Part shown: one piece after another, positions 1-15,900 of the stretch
How positions within the stretch are numbered: position 1 is the stretch's first letter
Layout of the letters: every line of letters starts with the position of its first letter
Origin: Annulohypoxylon bovei var. microspora
Lineage: Eukaryota; Ascomycota; Sordariomycetes; Xylariales; Hypoxylaceae
Direction: 5' to 3'
Assembly: GCA_022836615.1 (NCBI GenBank)
Contig: MU405328.1
Location: 62,001-126,000 of the forward strand
DNA length: 64,000 nt
Translations under genes and position numbers: made by a program
The notes under the pieces: generated by a model
The model's database searches: none
What the model saw: the letters and a program-made list of their open reading frames with translations, nothing else
Told to the model about the DNA's origin: nothing

Positions 1-2756
1 AAGTCGCTTTATAATTTCTACCTTTTATTAATTTTTTTTACCTTTAATTAATTATAAGTTTAAATATAATTATTATAACTTTTTTTTAATTAATTTTACC
101 GTAAAAAAAATATAATATAATTAAATTATATTTAAAAATTTTTTAATAAATTATTAAAGTAATAATATTTTAAATTAAAAATAAAATTACGTTATATTTT
201 AAATAATTTATATATAACTTTATTTAAAAAAACGATAAAAGTAAATTCATTTTAATTTTTTAAAATATAATAAATTATTTTAATTTAATTTCTTTAAATA
301 TTAACTTATATATATTTTTAATATTATTGTTTTTATTAATAAGTTATAAATTACCATCGTTTCCGTTTTACATTCGTATATACCATGTTTATTTCAAGCT
401 TTTAAAAAAATATAAAAGGTAAGTTTTTATAAAAAAAACATTTATTATTAATTTTATTAAAATTAAAAGGTTAATATTAAATAATATAATTTATATTTTA
501 CGTTAAATAATAAAAAATAACTTGTAAATTATTTATTTAAATATTTTCAAAATTAAATATTATTCACGTATTATTTAATAAAAAACAATTAACCATTTAA
601 TTTTAAAATTAATAAAAAAAATAAAGTTTTAATTAAACGTTATTAACCTTAAGGTATTTATATAATTATTATGAAAAAAATTAACATTTTTTATCGCCGG
701 CGGTAATTTTATTTTATTTCATTTTAATTATTTTTAATTAAAATTATTTTTTTTTAACTTATTTAACTTATAATAATATTTATAAATATTAATTTTTTAA
801 GCCGTTAATTTAATAATTTTATTAAATAAAGTTATAAAGATTTTAATTTATAAATCCCTTGTATTTATTTTTTTAATTTATTTAATAATAAAAAAGTTTA
901 ATATTTTAAACGAAATAAAATTTTTTCCCCGCTTCGAATAATTATTAATATTATTATTAAATAAAAAGTTTTTATTTTTATAATATATAAACCTTTAATA
1001 AACTTTAAAAAAATTATATAAATTAATTTTATTAATAAAATTAATTTACTTTTTAAATTAAAATAAATTAAAGCTTTTTAAGTTTTTAACGAAAATAACG
1101 TTTTAAACGTTTATTAAAACTTTATACGGCCGCTTATTAATCTTTAACTTTACGTAATATATGTTATAATATAACGTAAATTTTACATTTAAATCGGTTA
1201 TTCCGAAACGTCGATACATTAAATCGAAAATAATAATAAAAATTAATTTAAAACATATATATTTTTCGGTTAATTCGTAAAAAATTTTACTTTTTTCGTT
1301 TATACCGATTTTAAAAATAAAACGAAACGTTATAAGTAAAGAAACTTCGTTTAATATATAATTAAAATTAAAATATATAAATAAATATTTTAATATAAAT
1401 TCGTTTATTATTATTAAAGTATATAATAATTTATTATAATATAATTTATTATAAAGTTTATATTAAAAAAGCGTTTTATTATAATTTATATATTATATTT
1501 ACCCGAAATATCGTAAAATTAAAAGCTTAATAAATTTTGTAAATTATTATTAAAATAAGCATGGTTATTAAATAATTAATTCCGTTATTTCATTTAAACG
1601 TAAAACGAAATTATAATATAAAAAAGGCGTTTTACGGTTAAATCGTTAATTTTTTACGATTACGTTAAAAATATTATAATATTACGTTTTATTTATTACG
1701 AAGGTTAATTAACTTTTTTTTTTTTTTTTTTCCTTTGCTTTTATTTTAAAAAATGCGGAATCCTTTAATTTATAAAACCGTGAAAAAGTTTTATATATTA
1801 AATAAACTTTTTCGTAATTTTCATTTTAAATATTAAAAGTTTTAAGCGTTTTAACGGTTTATATTCTTTTAAATATATGTAATTAATTTTATTTAATCCG
1901 TCGCATTTAAAATACTTCGATTAAACATTTTTTAATAAAATGTTTTTTTAAGAAAAGTTGTTTTAAAAATCATTTTATTAAAAAAAACCGGATTAAGAAT
2001 TTTTTTTATAAAAACATGATTTAATAATTTTTTTTTTATTAATATTAAAATTAAAACTTATGGCCGTAATTTTTTTATTCGAAGTTATAACTTAAGTTTT
2101 TTATAAACGAAAAGCAAAAAATATTCGTAATATTTTTAATTATAAGGTGTTTTTTAAAAAACTTAATAAACGACGATAATAATAATATTCTTTTATAATT
2201 AAAATTAAAAGTATATATTTCCGTTATTCATTTTTTTTATATAAAATAAATCGTTATAATTATGGTATATTATGAAATTAAGGTTTTTTAAATTAAAGCA
2301 TTTTTTTTACATTTACATTTTTAATTAAATGTTTAATATAATAAAGATTAATTTTTTTAAAAGTTTTAATAAAGATTTTATTAAGAAATTACGTTAAATT
2401 AATAATCGAAAAACCGGTTTAATAAATATTTAATTATATATTTTTTTTTTTTTATCGCGCATTTTTTAATTTATTTTTACCATTTAATTAATAATTTACT
2501 TCGAAGTAACGTAATTTAAAAAATTATATAAAAATGCTTTTATTACTTTTTAATATTTTATTTAAATAAGTAAAAATAAAAATAATAATTTTCTTTTTTA
2601 AAATAAAAAAATAAAAAAAAATAAATAAAAAATTCATAACGTATTTAATGAATAATATAATAAATTAATAATTAATAATTCCGTATTTAAATATATAAGT
2701 TTAAAAGTTAAATATATTTATTTTTTTCATGTATAAAATACAAAGTTATTTAATTA

Positions 2757-2860
2757 CTTTTTCTTTTTTTTTCCCCTTTTTTTAAAAGTTTTTTATAAAA
2801 ATCCTTTTTTCCTTTTTTTTTAAAAAGTTTTTTTTAAAAGTTTTTTTTAAAATCATCATT
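2757..2860. repeat. Degenerate pyrimidine-rich array with TTTTTAAAAGTT motif
   Basis: T-rich tract with short C runs in which a TTTTTAAAAGTT-like motif recurs at least three times. A longer tract of the same kind lies at 7131-7290, so the two may be copies of one degraded minisatellite. It could also be simple low-complexity DNA produced by RIP. Confidence 0.4.
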
Positions 2861-5800
2861 TTATTATTATATTTTACTTAAAAATTTATATAATAACGTT
2901 TTAAATAAAAGCTTTAAATATAAAAATTTTTCTATTTATTTTCGCCACTTTTATAACACCGTTATATTAATAATTATAATTAATATAAAAAATTAAATTA
3001 AATATATATTTTATATAAAACATGTTAACGTAAATATTTAATTTTCATAATTAAAGCATAATAATATTATTTAATTTTTATAAATAAATTAATTAATATA
3101 TAATTAACTTTTTTAATAAATAAAATAATATTTAATAATAATTTATTAACGCACTTTTATATCCACTTAAAAATTTATTAAATTAATATTATATGGTATT
3201 AATTTCATTAATTTATTACGTTAAAACCATAAAAAAACATTTAATTAATAAGTTTAAATAATTATAAAGTATAATTATATAATAAAAAATTATAATAATT
3301 TTATAAAAATTATAAATTAATTAAAGCTTTAAATTAAATAATTTTTAACCCATTAATACTTTGGTATTTAAGCAATTATATAAAAAATAAAAGTACCACG
3401 TTTTATTAAAAATTTTAATCCCATTTATAATTTAATAAAGTTTTTATAATTAAAATATTAAATTTTTTTTAATTTATTAATTTATTACGTTTAAAAAATA
3501 TATCACCACTTTTTTTATTAATTATTTTAAAAATTCACATAAAAATCGTAATAATTAAAAGAAAATATATTAAAATTAATATTCGGAACCATTATATTAA
3601 TTACATTAAAACTTTTTATATAATTAATATATAATATAATCACGAAATTTTTAATATAATGGGTGTAATAAGTTTTATAAAACGTTTAATGTAATTAAAT
3701 TAATTAAGTATATTACATTTTAAAAGCCCATTATTTCGTTTTAATAAACTTGTTTTTAAATGAAATTATTTTTATTTACGTCGTCGTTAACTTTCGCACG
3801 ATTAAACCATTTCGTAAGTTCGAATAAATAATAATTTTAACGTTAATTAAAGTTTTCGTATAAACGCCATATATATTTACTTGCCATAATAATTATTATA
3901 ATAAATATTTAATGATATTTATTAATAAAATCATTTAATTTAATAATAAACATTAATAATTATTAATAAAAAAACTTTATACTTATTATAATTCCATAAT
4001 TAATACACCCATTACATTAATTATACTTATAATAACTTTAAGTGTAATGGATAATTAAATTTAAAAGTGGGACCATATAATTAAATTAATTTAATTAACT
4101 TAATAATGCGTATACATTAATGAATTAATATATAATAATTTTAAACATTAATATTATTATTTATATAAATGGGTAATATTATAAATATAAAACGATTATA
4201 AATTAATTATTTAAAAAAAAAGTTATTATAAATAAACGTATATTTTTTTAAAAATATTAAAGTTAATTAAATGATAAATTAAACATTTTCTATAAATAAT
4301 TAAAATAATATTAAGTTTTAACGAATTAAAAATTTAATTAAATTTAATAAATTAAAAAAACATATTACATGTATTAGTTTTATAAATGCTTAAAATTTTA
4401 AAAAAAATCGTTTATTAATATCGCAAAAAAAATATTTCATAATAATGAAATAAAATTATAATATTTTTTATAATTTAAATGCCATTTATAATATACATTT
4501 CCCTTGAAAATTTACCGGGTTAAGTTATTAAATAAAATAACTTTAAATTTTAATAAAAAATAAAACTTTTAAAATAATTACATTAATTTTAATTAAATTA
4601 AACACATCTTAAAATACATTTTACTTATATACGAAATAGTAAAATTATTAACATAATTATTTTTATTAAATAATAATTATTTTATACGCATTTTTTATTA
4701 TTAAATTCGTTTTTCGCATACTTTTTAAGTTTTTTAAATTCATTAAATTTCTTTTAAATAAAATATAATATTCGTAAAGCATTCTTTAAATTTTAAGGTA
4801 ATTAAAATAAATATATTAAAAATTATATTTTTACGTATTCCTTTAATACACGTATAAAAAAGATTTTAAAAACAAGCTTAATTCTTTATTCGTTTTAATA
4901 TAATAACCTTTAACTTTTCATTAACATACTTTACGTTATAATCGATACATACCATAATATTTATAATTATAAGATTTTAAATTACCTTTTAAATAAAGCT
5001 TTTAACGAAATTAAACTTGTATTAATCCACCGAATTAATATATTTCCTTGTAATTTATTATTAAATGAATGGTTTAATTACATTTTAAATTAAATAAAAT
5101 TAAATACTTAAAAGTTTATTTACATGTTATAATGATTAAATATAATTAATATATTAATTAACTTATTCCATTAAATGCGGTTACCATCGTTTTATTAAAA
5201 TAATGTTAACGAAATAATCGAAATTCCCGTTTATTTTATTTTTATAATAAAAGAAAAGGAAAAATTAAATGTAATAATGTAAAATTTAAAATTTATTAAA
5301 TTTATTAAATTAAACCAAATAATTATAAAATTTAATTTACGTATTAAAAATTTATTATAAAATTACTTCCATGTTAATATATAGTTTTTAAAAGCGGTAA
5401 AAATGATTTTACATATGTTATTAAAATACGTATTAATTAAATTTAAAAGGTATATGTTTATTTATCGTTTTATTATGTTTTAATTTTTATTATTAATAAT
5501 TATTTTTAATAATACCAGGAATTATTATTTTATGTAATTCATATATTTAATTATTTAAATGGTAAGCAAATTTTATTAAAGTAAATAAATCTTGTAAATG
5601 TAATTAAAATATGTTTATTAATATTACATTTCGGTAATAAATTTTAAAAAATAAAAGCGTTTAAAATTACCATGTAAATAATTAAAACTTTAAAAAATAA
5701 TAATTTGGATAAATTATTATTTATAATAAAGGTTAATATTAAAAAGTATTTTTTATTAATATTATATCCGAATTATTATAAAATTTAAAATGATTAATTT

Positions 5801-7130
5801 ATTATTTTTATTATTAATTAATGATTTAACATTTTTACGGCATTTTTAATTATTATTAAAGCTTAAAAATCCATTTAATTAAATTAATTACCATTTACTT
5901 TAAAATATTTAAACACCTTCGTTTCTTAAGGAACACCTTTAATTTTTAAAAGTATACGAAATTATTAAATGGTATTAATGCGTGTAAAAGTTTTATGTTT
6001 TAAGGGTCATTTTCATTAAGCTTATTATATATTATGGGTTTTATTATAATTTAAAAATATTATAATGTTATTTAATATTGTTTTTTATGAGCTTAATAAG
6101 TGTAATAAAATAATGTAATTCTTTTAAACTTATATAAAAAATATACCACAAGTTAAACTTATTTTAATACATGTATACTTTTTAAAATATATGTATTTAT
6201 TATTTTTAAAAAAACTTATTAATTAAACTTCATTAAAAATTTACAATAAGCTTAGCTTTTATTATAATCTTAATAATTATTTTTAAAAAATGGATTATTT
6301 ATCCATTTTAATAAAGCGTGTAATAATTTATTATATGAATAATTAAATAATTACCGTTTTAAATATATAAAAAATAACATTTATAACTTTTACGGGATAG
6401 CTTTTTATTAATTACATTAATATGATTATATTTTATTCCATAAATGAATTAAAAGGTAAGTAAGGAAATTAAATTTTAAAAAATATTTTAATAAACCATG
6501 TAAAAATATTATTTCTTAAAACCGGTTATTAATATTATTTCCTTGGTTTAAGATTTTTTTAACTTAATATTATTAAAGGTTAACGCTTTGTTCATGGATA
6601 AACTTTAATTATTCTTTTATAAAACCAAGTTATATTTAATAAATAATAAATTATAACTTTAAAAAAAAATTAAATATTTTTAATTATAATTAATAAAACC
6701 TTGTTTACCATAAAAAACAAAAAGGGGGGGTTAACGTAATGGTTATAATTAATGATATTATTATAAAAAAATTTATATTTAAAATAAATTAATTTAATGG
6801 ATATAAACATTTAACGCGTTTTTTTAATAATTTAATATATAATTCCGTTTATTAAATCGAAAATTCATAATTAAATTTATTTTAAGATTAATATTAAATA
6901 ATAATTATATTAAAAGTAACGAAAATATTAATTTAAGTAATGGTTTTTAATTAATAAAAACCAAGCTTTTATAAATTTAATCCATGTTTAACGATTTACG
7001 TTTATTTTTAATTAAAAAATGGGGAATAACTTAATTAAAAAAATATAAAACATTAACTTTCGATTAAATAATACTTCGTACATATAATATAAAGTTTTTT
7101 TTTATAAAATCATTAAGTTACATTTTTTTA

Positions 7131-7290
7131 AAACGCCTTTTTTTTTTAATTTTTAAAGTTTTTCTTTTTTTAAAACTTTTTCCATTTTTAATTTTAAAAT
7201 CCTTTTTCATTTTTAAAGTTCTTTTTAAAGTTTTATAATCTTTTTTATTTTCCTTTCATAAAGTTTTTTTTTTAAAGTTTTACCTTTTCA
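7131..7290. repeat. Degenerate pyrimidine-rich array, second copy
   Basis: Motif TTTTTAAAGTT recurs about four times among T runs with occasional CC. It matches the character of the tract at 2757-2860 and is probably the same degraded repeat family. No coding potential. Confidence 0.4.
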
Positions 7291-9269
7291 TTAAATTTTA
7301 TAATAATGGATAAAAACTTAACAATTTTTTAACATAAAAATAATTTAACCGGAAAGATATTATTATTTATTAATACTTTACATTATAATAATATAATATT
7401 TAAAGATTATATTACGGCGTTAATGGAAGTTTAAGTTATAATAAACATAATAAATATAATAAAGAAAATCTTTTTTAACATTAAAAACCATAATATTTAA
7501 TTCACATATTTAAGCGTTAAAAGAATATTAAAATAAAAAATTAAACTTAAATATAAATTTTTAATTAATAACCTTAAAGTTTAAACTTATAATAATTAAA
7601 TGGAAATAATAAAAAAATTAATTAAATTTATTACTTTTAAGCTTAACCTTTACAAATTATTACATAATAAGAAAATTAAATATTTACATTATAAATATTT
7701 TATAATAAATTATATTTATACTTTTAATATAAGGTAAATAATTATATTTAAACCTTTATTTTAATATTATAATTAGATTTTTTAAAATTAATTTTTAATA
7801 TATAAATGTTTATCGTTTCACTTTTAAACGTAATAAATGTTATATTACCTTAAAATTTTATAAATGTAATTATAAAGATTACATATTTATAAAATAAAAG
7901 TTTCATAACATTTAATTTATTAATAACATTTTTTAATATTAATATTATTAATATAATTTAATACCATTTTTCTTTAAAAATATCTTTTAAAAAAACGCCA
8001 TATTTAATATAATAATTATTTAAAGTTTATTTAAAAGTAAAAAAAGATTTTCAATATATTTGCTTATTTAATAAATTAAAAATAATACTTTAAATAAAAT
8101 TCACCTTTTAATAATGTTATTTAAATTCCTTTATTTTAACTTTTAACACCATAATAATTAACGTAATTTACACGAATTTTACATATAAAAAAAACGAAAA
8201 TAAGGTTATAATAAAATAAAAAATATATAAATAATTATATCGTTAATTATTAAAGAAAAAATAATCATTAATTTATCTTTAAAATTATATTATAGGATAA
8301 AAATTACTAAGGTATTATTTTTAAAATAATATAAAACATGAATATATAAATTATTCCTTAAATTATTTTTATTTTTTTATTTTTTTTATTAAATTAAAGA
8401 TTAATGTTTTTTAATATTATTATTTTATTATAATAAAAATCTTAATATTATTTTATTAATTTAATTTCCTTGTTAATTTTATATATTTAAATAATCACAT
8501 TTTGTTAATATACCTTTTGTTTAAATTTTATAATAATAATAAAATAACTTATATTATTAATAAAAAAATCGAGGTTTTTAATTAAAGATTTTATTGAAAA
8601 CGATTGGAAATTAATTAAATTAAACTTAATTTAAACATTATAAACACATATTATATAAGATTTTTATAAAGTTAAATAATATAAGGTTTTATGGATTATT
8701 AATTATGTGGTATATATAATGTATTTTAATAAAATTTTAATAAATGATGAAAATAACATTTACGGGAATAAAAAATTAAAAAGAATTCAAGCCGTTAACT
8801 TAAATATTTATTTTTTAATAAAAATATTTTAAAACTTAAAATAATATTTAAATTTAACGAAAATAATTATACGAAAAAAGCTTTAATATGTTTTTTTTTT
8901 CTTTTTTTTTTCCATAATTTATCTTTATTAAAAATCTTTTATCGCGGTAATCTTAAATTTCCAACGTTAAAAAATATATAAACCCCGTTATTTTTAAAAA
9001 AGCCGTTATATCCACAATAATTAATTAAATGCATCGTTATAATTATAAATTAAATTTAAACCTTTTAATTAATTAAATTAATAAATCTTAATTTTCGAAA
9101 TAACCCGTTCGTAAAAAAGTGGTTTTTAATAAAATTTAATTTTTTAAAAATAAAAAGCTTATTAAAAGTTAATTTTCGCGCATAAACCAAATGAATAATA
9201 AAATTAAAACGATTATTTAAAACGTTTATATAATTAAATTTTTTTAATTTAACTTGCCTTAATTTTTAA

Positions 9270-9926
9270 TATAATTTATATAAATAAAAAAAAACCTTTA
9301 ATTTAAAAAAGTAGCCGAAGCGTTAAAAAAGTAATTATAAATGGTTAAACGGGTGGTAAAACGGGTGGTTTAACGAGAAACTTAAAAGGTAATATAAAAA
9401 GTGGTTTAATAAAGTTTAAACGGGGGTTTTAACGGGTGGTTAAAAAGGTGGTTAATTAAATGGTTATATAAGTGGCTTAAAAAGTGGTTTAACGGGTAAG
9501 TAAATTAATGAATAAATTAAAGGTGGCTTCACGGGAAGCTTAAAAAGTAAATTAACGGGTGGTTAATTAAGTATTTAAATTAAAGGAAATTACAAGGGAT
9601 ATATAAGTGGTTAAAAAAGTGGTTACGGATGGTTATAAATGGTTTAATAAAGGTTAAATTAAAGGTTAAACCGGTGATTTAAAAGGTGGTTAAATAAAAG
9701 GCTTAATAAATGGTTTAAAAGTTTAATAAAAAATGGTTTACGGGATGGTTATAAGTGATTTAATAAACGGTTAAATAAATAATAACACGGGTGGTTAAAA
9801 GGAAGGCTTAAAAAATAATTAAATAAGTACGTAAACCATGATAATAAATGGTTTTATTATATAATAAAAAAAATAAAAATAAAAAATTAAAAAATTAAAC
9901 CATTAACTTTTAATTAAACTTAAAAT
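9270..9926 (+). repeat. GTGGTTAA-type short-motif array with conserved tail, copy 1
   Basis: About 570 bp of imperfect 11-12-bp units of the form AAGTGGTTTAAC / GGGTGGTTAAAC, with G on one strand unusually frequent for this block. An A-rich tail of about 80 bp follows (9841-9926). The lead-in (CCTTTAATTTAAAAAAGT, AAGCGTTAAAAAAGT), the array and the tail all recur in the same orientation at 35760-36182. The tails differ only at a few C/T positions. This is therefore a dispersed repeat with an internal minisatellite, degraded by RIP. The family is not identified; a subterminal array of a transposon or a subtelomeric repeat are both possible. Confidence 0.75.
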
Positions 9927-12900
9927 ATTATATTATTCGAATAAATAATTTCACATTAATATTAATTATATAAAATATATAAATACTTAAATATTTAATT
10001 TTCTTATATAACTTATAATTTATAATTAATATAATAATAAATATTAAAAATTTTAATTTTTTAATATATTCCGTAATTATTAACCATTATTATATTAATT
10101 AACACGCTTTATTTCGTAATTGTATATTTTTATTATTTAAATAAAACATACGCCACAAATTATATTTAAATCGATATATTATAATAAAATAAATAAAAAA
10201 TAATATTTAATTTATTAATTAATTTACCGTTTATAAAAAAATGGTAACATTTAATTATAAATGAAAAAAAGTTATAAAAAAGATTTTATATAATTAAAAA
10301 ATAATAATAATAAATAATACTTAACTTCGAATTTAAACATAATATTATTAATTAATTTAATAAATTATAAATTATAATTTATTAACTTATATTTTATAAT
10401 ATATAAAAACTTAAATAATTATAACGCTTTAATTAAAATATTATATATTATATACTTTTAACATTACATTATTACAATTATAAACATAATAAATTAATAA
10501 AGGTTAACCTTAAAAATATAAATAAAAAAAATATAAACATTTTTAAAAAAATTAATATAACCGTTTACCATATATTAATAAAAATTAATAAAATAAAGAT
10601 ATAAATAATTACATAATTACATTATAAAAAAAGTTAAATAAATTAAATTATAACTTTAAAATATTACCGTATATTATATAATACATTAAATGTTATATAA
10701 TTAACCGAATTAAAATAAATAAAAAACATTATTAATAATAAAAACGGGTGCATTTAAAAATTAATTAATTCGCTTATTTATCACATTTTTTAAACAATTA
10801 ACATAATAAAATAAAAATTATTAAATTTTTATAAAAAAATTATATTTCTTTTATTTTAAGTAAATGAAGTTATACATTTCAAGCCTTTAATTAAAATAAT
10901 TAAACGGATATATAAATTAAATTTCATTATTTTATATTTATTTTTTTAATCGCTTTAATAAAAAAACATTTAAATGGCGGTCGGTAAAGTTTTAAAACGT
11001 TAAAAAAATGGTAAAATAAAAGGATTTTAATAATAAAAATAACATAAAATCGAAAAATTATAATAAAGTGATACGTTAAAAAAATTTAAAACTTTAAACG
11101 AGTTAAAACACGCCGACATTAATTTTTATATTATTTATAACCACGTTTTCCGTTAAAACACGGCTCGTTAAATTATTAAAGTAAATAATCGTTAAAATCA
11201 TGTTAAACTTTTTTTTTTTTTTTTATAATAAAAGAATAAAAAAATAATAATAATAAATTTAACGTGTAAGTTTTAATTTAAAAAACGTAGTATTTAATCC
11301 GTTTATATACACGTTATAAAAGTATATTATTTAAATTTAATTAAACGGTAATTTTTAATTTTAAAATTAATTATTAAACGTATATGTGGCATATTAATTA
11401 ATTATTCGCAAAGGTTTTTTTTTTTTAATTCGTTATTAATGGTGAAAATGTAATTTATAAAAAGATTTACGTTTAAATTATATTATTAAAGGTAGGATAA
11501 ACATTTTTTTTATAATTTTATTAATATATATTTTATTTTTTTGCTTTTACTTGTAAATATTATTTTAATTTTATAATTATATATGGCCGTACCTTTAAAA
11601 GTTATAAAATTTCGATCGATTATTATAAAAAAAATTTTTCTTTTTTTATAAATCTTTTTAAACCGTAATTACGTTTTAATATTTCCTTTTTTTCTACTTT
11701 AATATTATTATTAACATAAGTTTATTAAACATTAATAATTTAATTTTAAATTAATTCTTAATATTTATTAACGTTTTTAAGGTTATTATTTTTAATAATA
11801 AATTAACCGGCTTATAAATAATAAATAAAACTATATAATTTATTAAAAACATAAACATTAAATTTAAATTTACCATTCTTAACTTATAAAAAGTTAAAAA
11901 AAGATTTATTTAAATAAGCGAATATAATTTAAAAATGTTATTTAAAGGACCCGTTTTTATTATTTAATAAAACCATAAACTTAAAAATTACCGATCTTTT
12001 ATATTCGGTTTTATTAATTTTAAACATAGCTTTAAATTTAACTTTACATATAATTTTACTTTAATATTAAATAATTAAAAATCGCATATTAATAAAAATT
12101 AAATAATAATTAACTTTTATTCGTAATAAAATATTAAGAAAATAATTATAATTAAATTAATATATTTAAATTAATTTATTTATATTTTTTATTTATTATA
12201 AAAGTAAAAAGGAAAATTAAATAATAACATTTAAATAATAATAATTAACGTAAAAAACGTGATAAAGCGGTATTTTTTATTTTATAATAAAGTTAAACCG
12301 GTTAATGGTTTTATTTAAATTTTTTTTATTACCTTAGAATTTTAAATTTAAATTTTTAATTTAATTAAAATAAAATTTAAGGATTGAAATTTATTAACCA
12401 TTGTTTTTAAATGGGATTATATAAACATAATACCGTTTCGTTTTTTTTAAATTATAAACGTTATAAACACGGTATGCGATAATGTTCGAAACATAATAAT
12501 AAAAAAACTTTATATTTATTAAAGCCATAACCCGTTTTATAACATTTACGATAAACCTTTTTTTAAAATTTAATACGGGGTTAAAAGGAAATAAGCTTAA
12601 TAACCGTATAAAACAAAAAAAAAATAAAAAAAAGTTTTATTTAAAAAGAAAAGTTAATACGCGATATATAAAAAATGTTAATAAAAATAAAAATTAATAT
12701 AAATATTATATATATACATGTTATATGTAATATATTAACGTAATTATACTTTTTAAAAATATATATATTAATTTATAAATATCGTAACTTATTAAGCGTA
12801 TAATTTCGAAATAACTTTTAACCATTAACTTTAAATAATTAAAAATATATTCGAAAAAAAAATTAAAACGTTTTCGAAATATTTAAAAAAAACATTAATA

Positions 12901-15900
12901 CATAAAATTATCATTTATAAAAATTTTACCATTTTTTAAAATATTTATGCCACCATGTATTACATATATAATTAATATAACATAACTTATAAAAATTTAA
13001 ATACACATTATATTTTAATAATTAAAATTAAAATTAAAAATTTAAAAATCCGTATATATAACTTTAATATAATAATAAAAGTAAATATAATTAAAAATAA
13101 TATCGCATTCGAAAAATTAAGTATTTAATTATTTATTAGCTTCCTTTTAAAATAACCTTTAAAAAATAATAAAGAAAAAAATATAATTAAGCCGTAAATC
13201 ACGGCAATAAAAAAATCGCCAAAAATAATTCGAAAAATATTACTCTTCTTTTTTTAAAAGAAATTTTTTATTAAATACACCCTTTATATCGTAAATAACA
13301 TTATTTTTTATTAAAAGTAAACATTTATAACTTTTATAATATTTAAAAGCAATAAAAAACGTAAGGTTATAAACTCGTTCCGGCTTTTTATAAAAAGATT
13401 TAAACATTTAATTAATTTTTAAAAAGGTATATTTAAGCTTTTAAAATAATAAATAAGTTATTATTAATTATTATTACCATAATTTAAGTAAAGTAATAAC
13501 CGTTATCCGTTAATAAACACCTTTTATAAAAAGCCGTAACCATTTTTTTTAATATTAATTAAATTAAATAAAATTATTAATTTTTACTTATAATTCGATT
13601 TAAGAAACGAAATAATTTCTTTTAATTTTTCGAATAACGTTTATCACTTAAAGCCGAAATAAAAGTGGTAATAAAATATAAAGAAAATAATAAAAAGTAA
13701 TTTTATATTTATTAAACTTATTTTTTTATTAATAACACAATGCACGAAATAATAACATATATATTTTTAAGAAAATAATAAGCGTTAAAAAATAATATTA
13801 AATTAGTAAATTAAAATATAATCGAATATCGAAAATATAAATGAAAACACCGAAAAATTTAACGGTAAAAAAATATAATTTAATGAAATCGTAAATTAAT
13901 TAAAAGAAATTTTAAAAAATGAATAAAAAAATAATAAACATAAAATTGCCGTAACCAAGTTAAAATCTTTTAATCCAAAATCATTAAAAACGAATCCGTA
14001 TATAAGTTAAAAATAAATTATAATAAAAAAAAAATACAAATTAAAAAAAATAAAGTTATCTTTATTAAATGAATTTCGAAAAATGGTAATTTTATAACAT
14101 ATTATTATTAAAACTTATATAATTTAATGGGGTAAAGCTTTAAAACGGTAGCATAACTTTAATTTAATTTAATAAATATTTAACATCATTTATTTAATAA
14201 TAAATATTTTAAAAAATATAAATCATTTAAATAATTAATTTTTTTATTATAATAATAATAATAACGATATTTTTTATACGTTAATAATAAATTATAAAAT
14301 AAAAATTTTATTATATAATAATATTATTAACGGTAAACTTATATGTTAAATTTAAAAAATAATATATTTTATATATACGAAAAATCTTTTTATTTAAATA
14401 AATATGTAAAATTAACCCATTTAATTCACTTTAAGTTTTATTATATTAACGTTATAATTATGTATTTATTTTCCCTTTCCTTTGGAAATTTTATTAAAGT
14501 TAAATTAATAAAGATGGAATTAATTAATGGAGAAAAAAAAATATTCGTAATCCCGGTTATAAATTATTTTATAAACCTTTACGTTACGTTTAATAATTAT
14601 TAAATCACAAGTATTATTACGTGCCTTTTTTAACCCATTAAATAATTAATTTAATTCATTTTCGAAAAAAAAAAATACGGCACCAAATTCTAAACATTTT
14701 CCATAATAAATGGTTAAATGATTTATTTAAATTAATAAACCATTTATTTAAATCTTTTTTAAATAATTAACGCACTTAAATAACTTAATAAATACGCCTT
14801 CGTTTTTATGTTTTTTAAAGTGTTACGAAAATCCTTTTTTAAATTAATAATACTTATTATAAATTAAGTATTACACTTAACATTTAAACGTAAAACTTAT
14901 ATATTAAATTTAACATTTTAAAGAAAAATTCGGCGTATTATTTTTACCATAATAAATTTTTACATAATTATTCCAAATAAACCGACCATTAATTACGTGA
15001 TCTTTTAACTTAAAGCGCCGGTATTTTAAATAAAAAAACGGTATTAAAAAAGCTTTTATAAGGTATTTCCGGTTATAATGCCGCGTTAAATTCCTTTAAT
15101 TTATATAAGTTACGTTATAAAAAAAACAAGTTAATTTCATTTTAATTTTAAAATTTACTTTAATTATATCTTCCAAGGATTACGTAATTAATAATAACTT
15201 AAATACGTTAAATTATAATAAAAATTATACCCGGAAAAAATTAAATAACAAGCTTTTTAATATAAATAAATAATTATTATCGTTTTTTATATAACATTTA
15301 ATACGTATAAATTTATTAACGCATATTATTAATAATTATACGATTATAAATACCTTAATAAAATCGTTAATTAATAATTTAAAACCTTTTTTTTAATTAA
15401 CTTTAATAAAATATACCTCACGAAATTAATTCACTTTTAAACGAAATAATAATTTAATAATATTTTATATTTTATATAATATTTTATATTAAATAATAAG
15501 GTTTACGATGCTTTAAAGTTTAATATACATTTATTAAACGTTTTAATATTATTTAAATTTTATTAAATTTTCGGTAATTAAATTAATAAAAGCCCGTTCG
15601 TTATATTTTAAAAATACATTATAAAGGAATTTAAACATTTTTTATCGTTATTATTACCGCTTAATTAATTAAAAGTAATTATATTTAAATTTTATTTAAA
15701 ACGTTAAGGTTAATAATTATGTTAAAACATATTTATCGAATAAAATAAAATGTAATTTCGTAATAAAGGTTTAAAAACATTTAAAAATTATATTAAAAAA
15801 TTAAAAATTAAATTAAAATAAAATAACTTTTTATATATTATTAAGTTTATTAACCGCATTAATTTATAAAACATAAAATCTTATATATTATTAAAATCTT

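Noticed and set aside
14343..14603. 86-codon open frame in the AT-rich block
   Set aside because: Composition is Phe/Ile/Lys/Asn/Tyr as expected from random A+T sequence. No conserved motif and no flanking gene signals.
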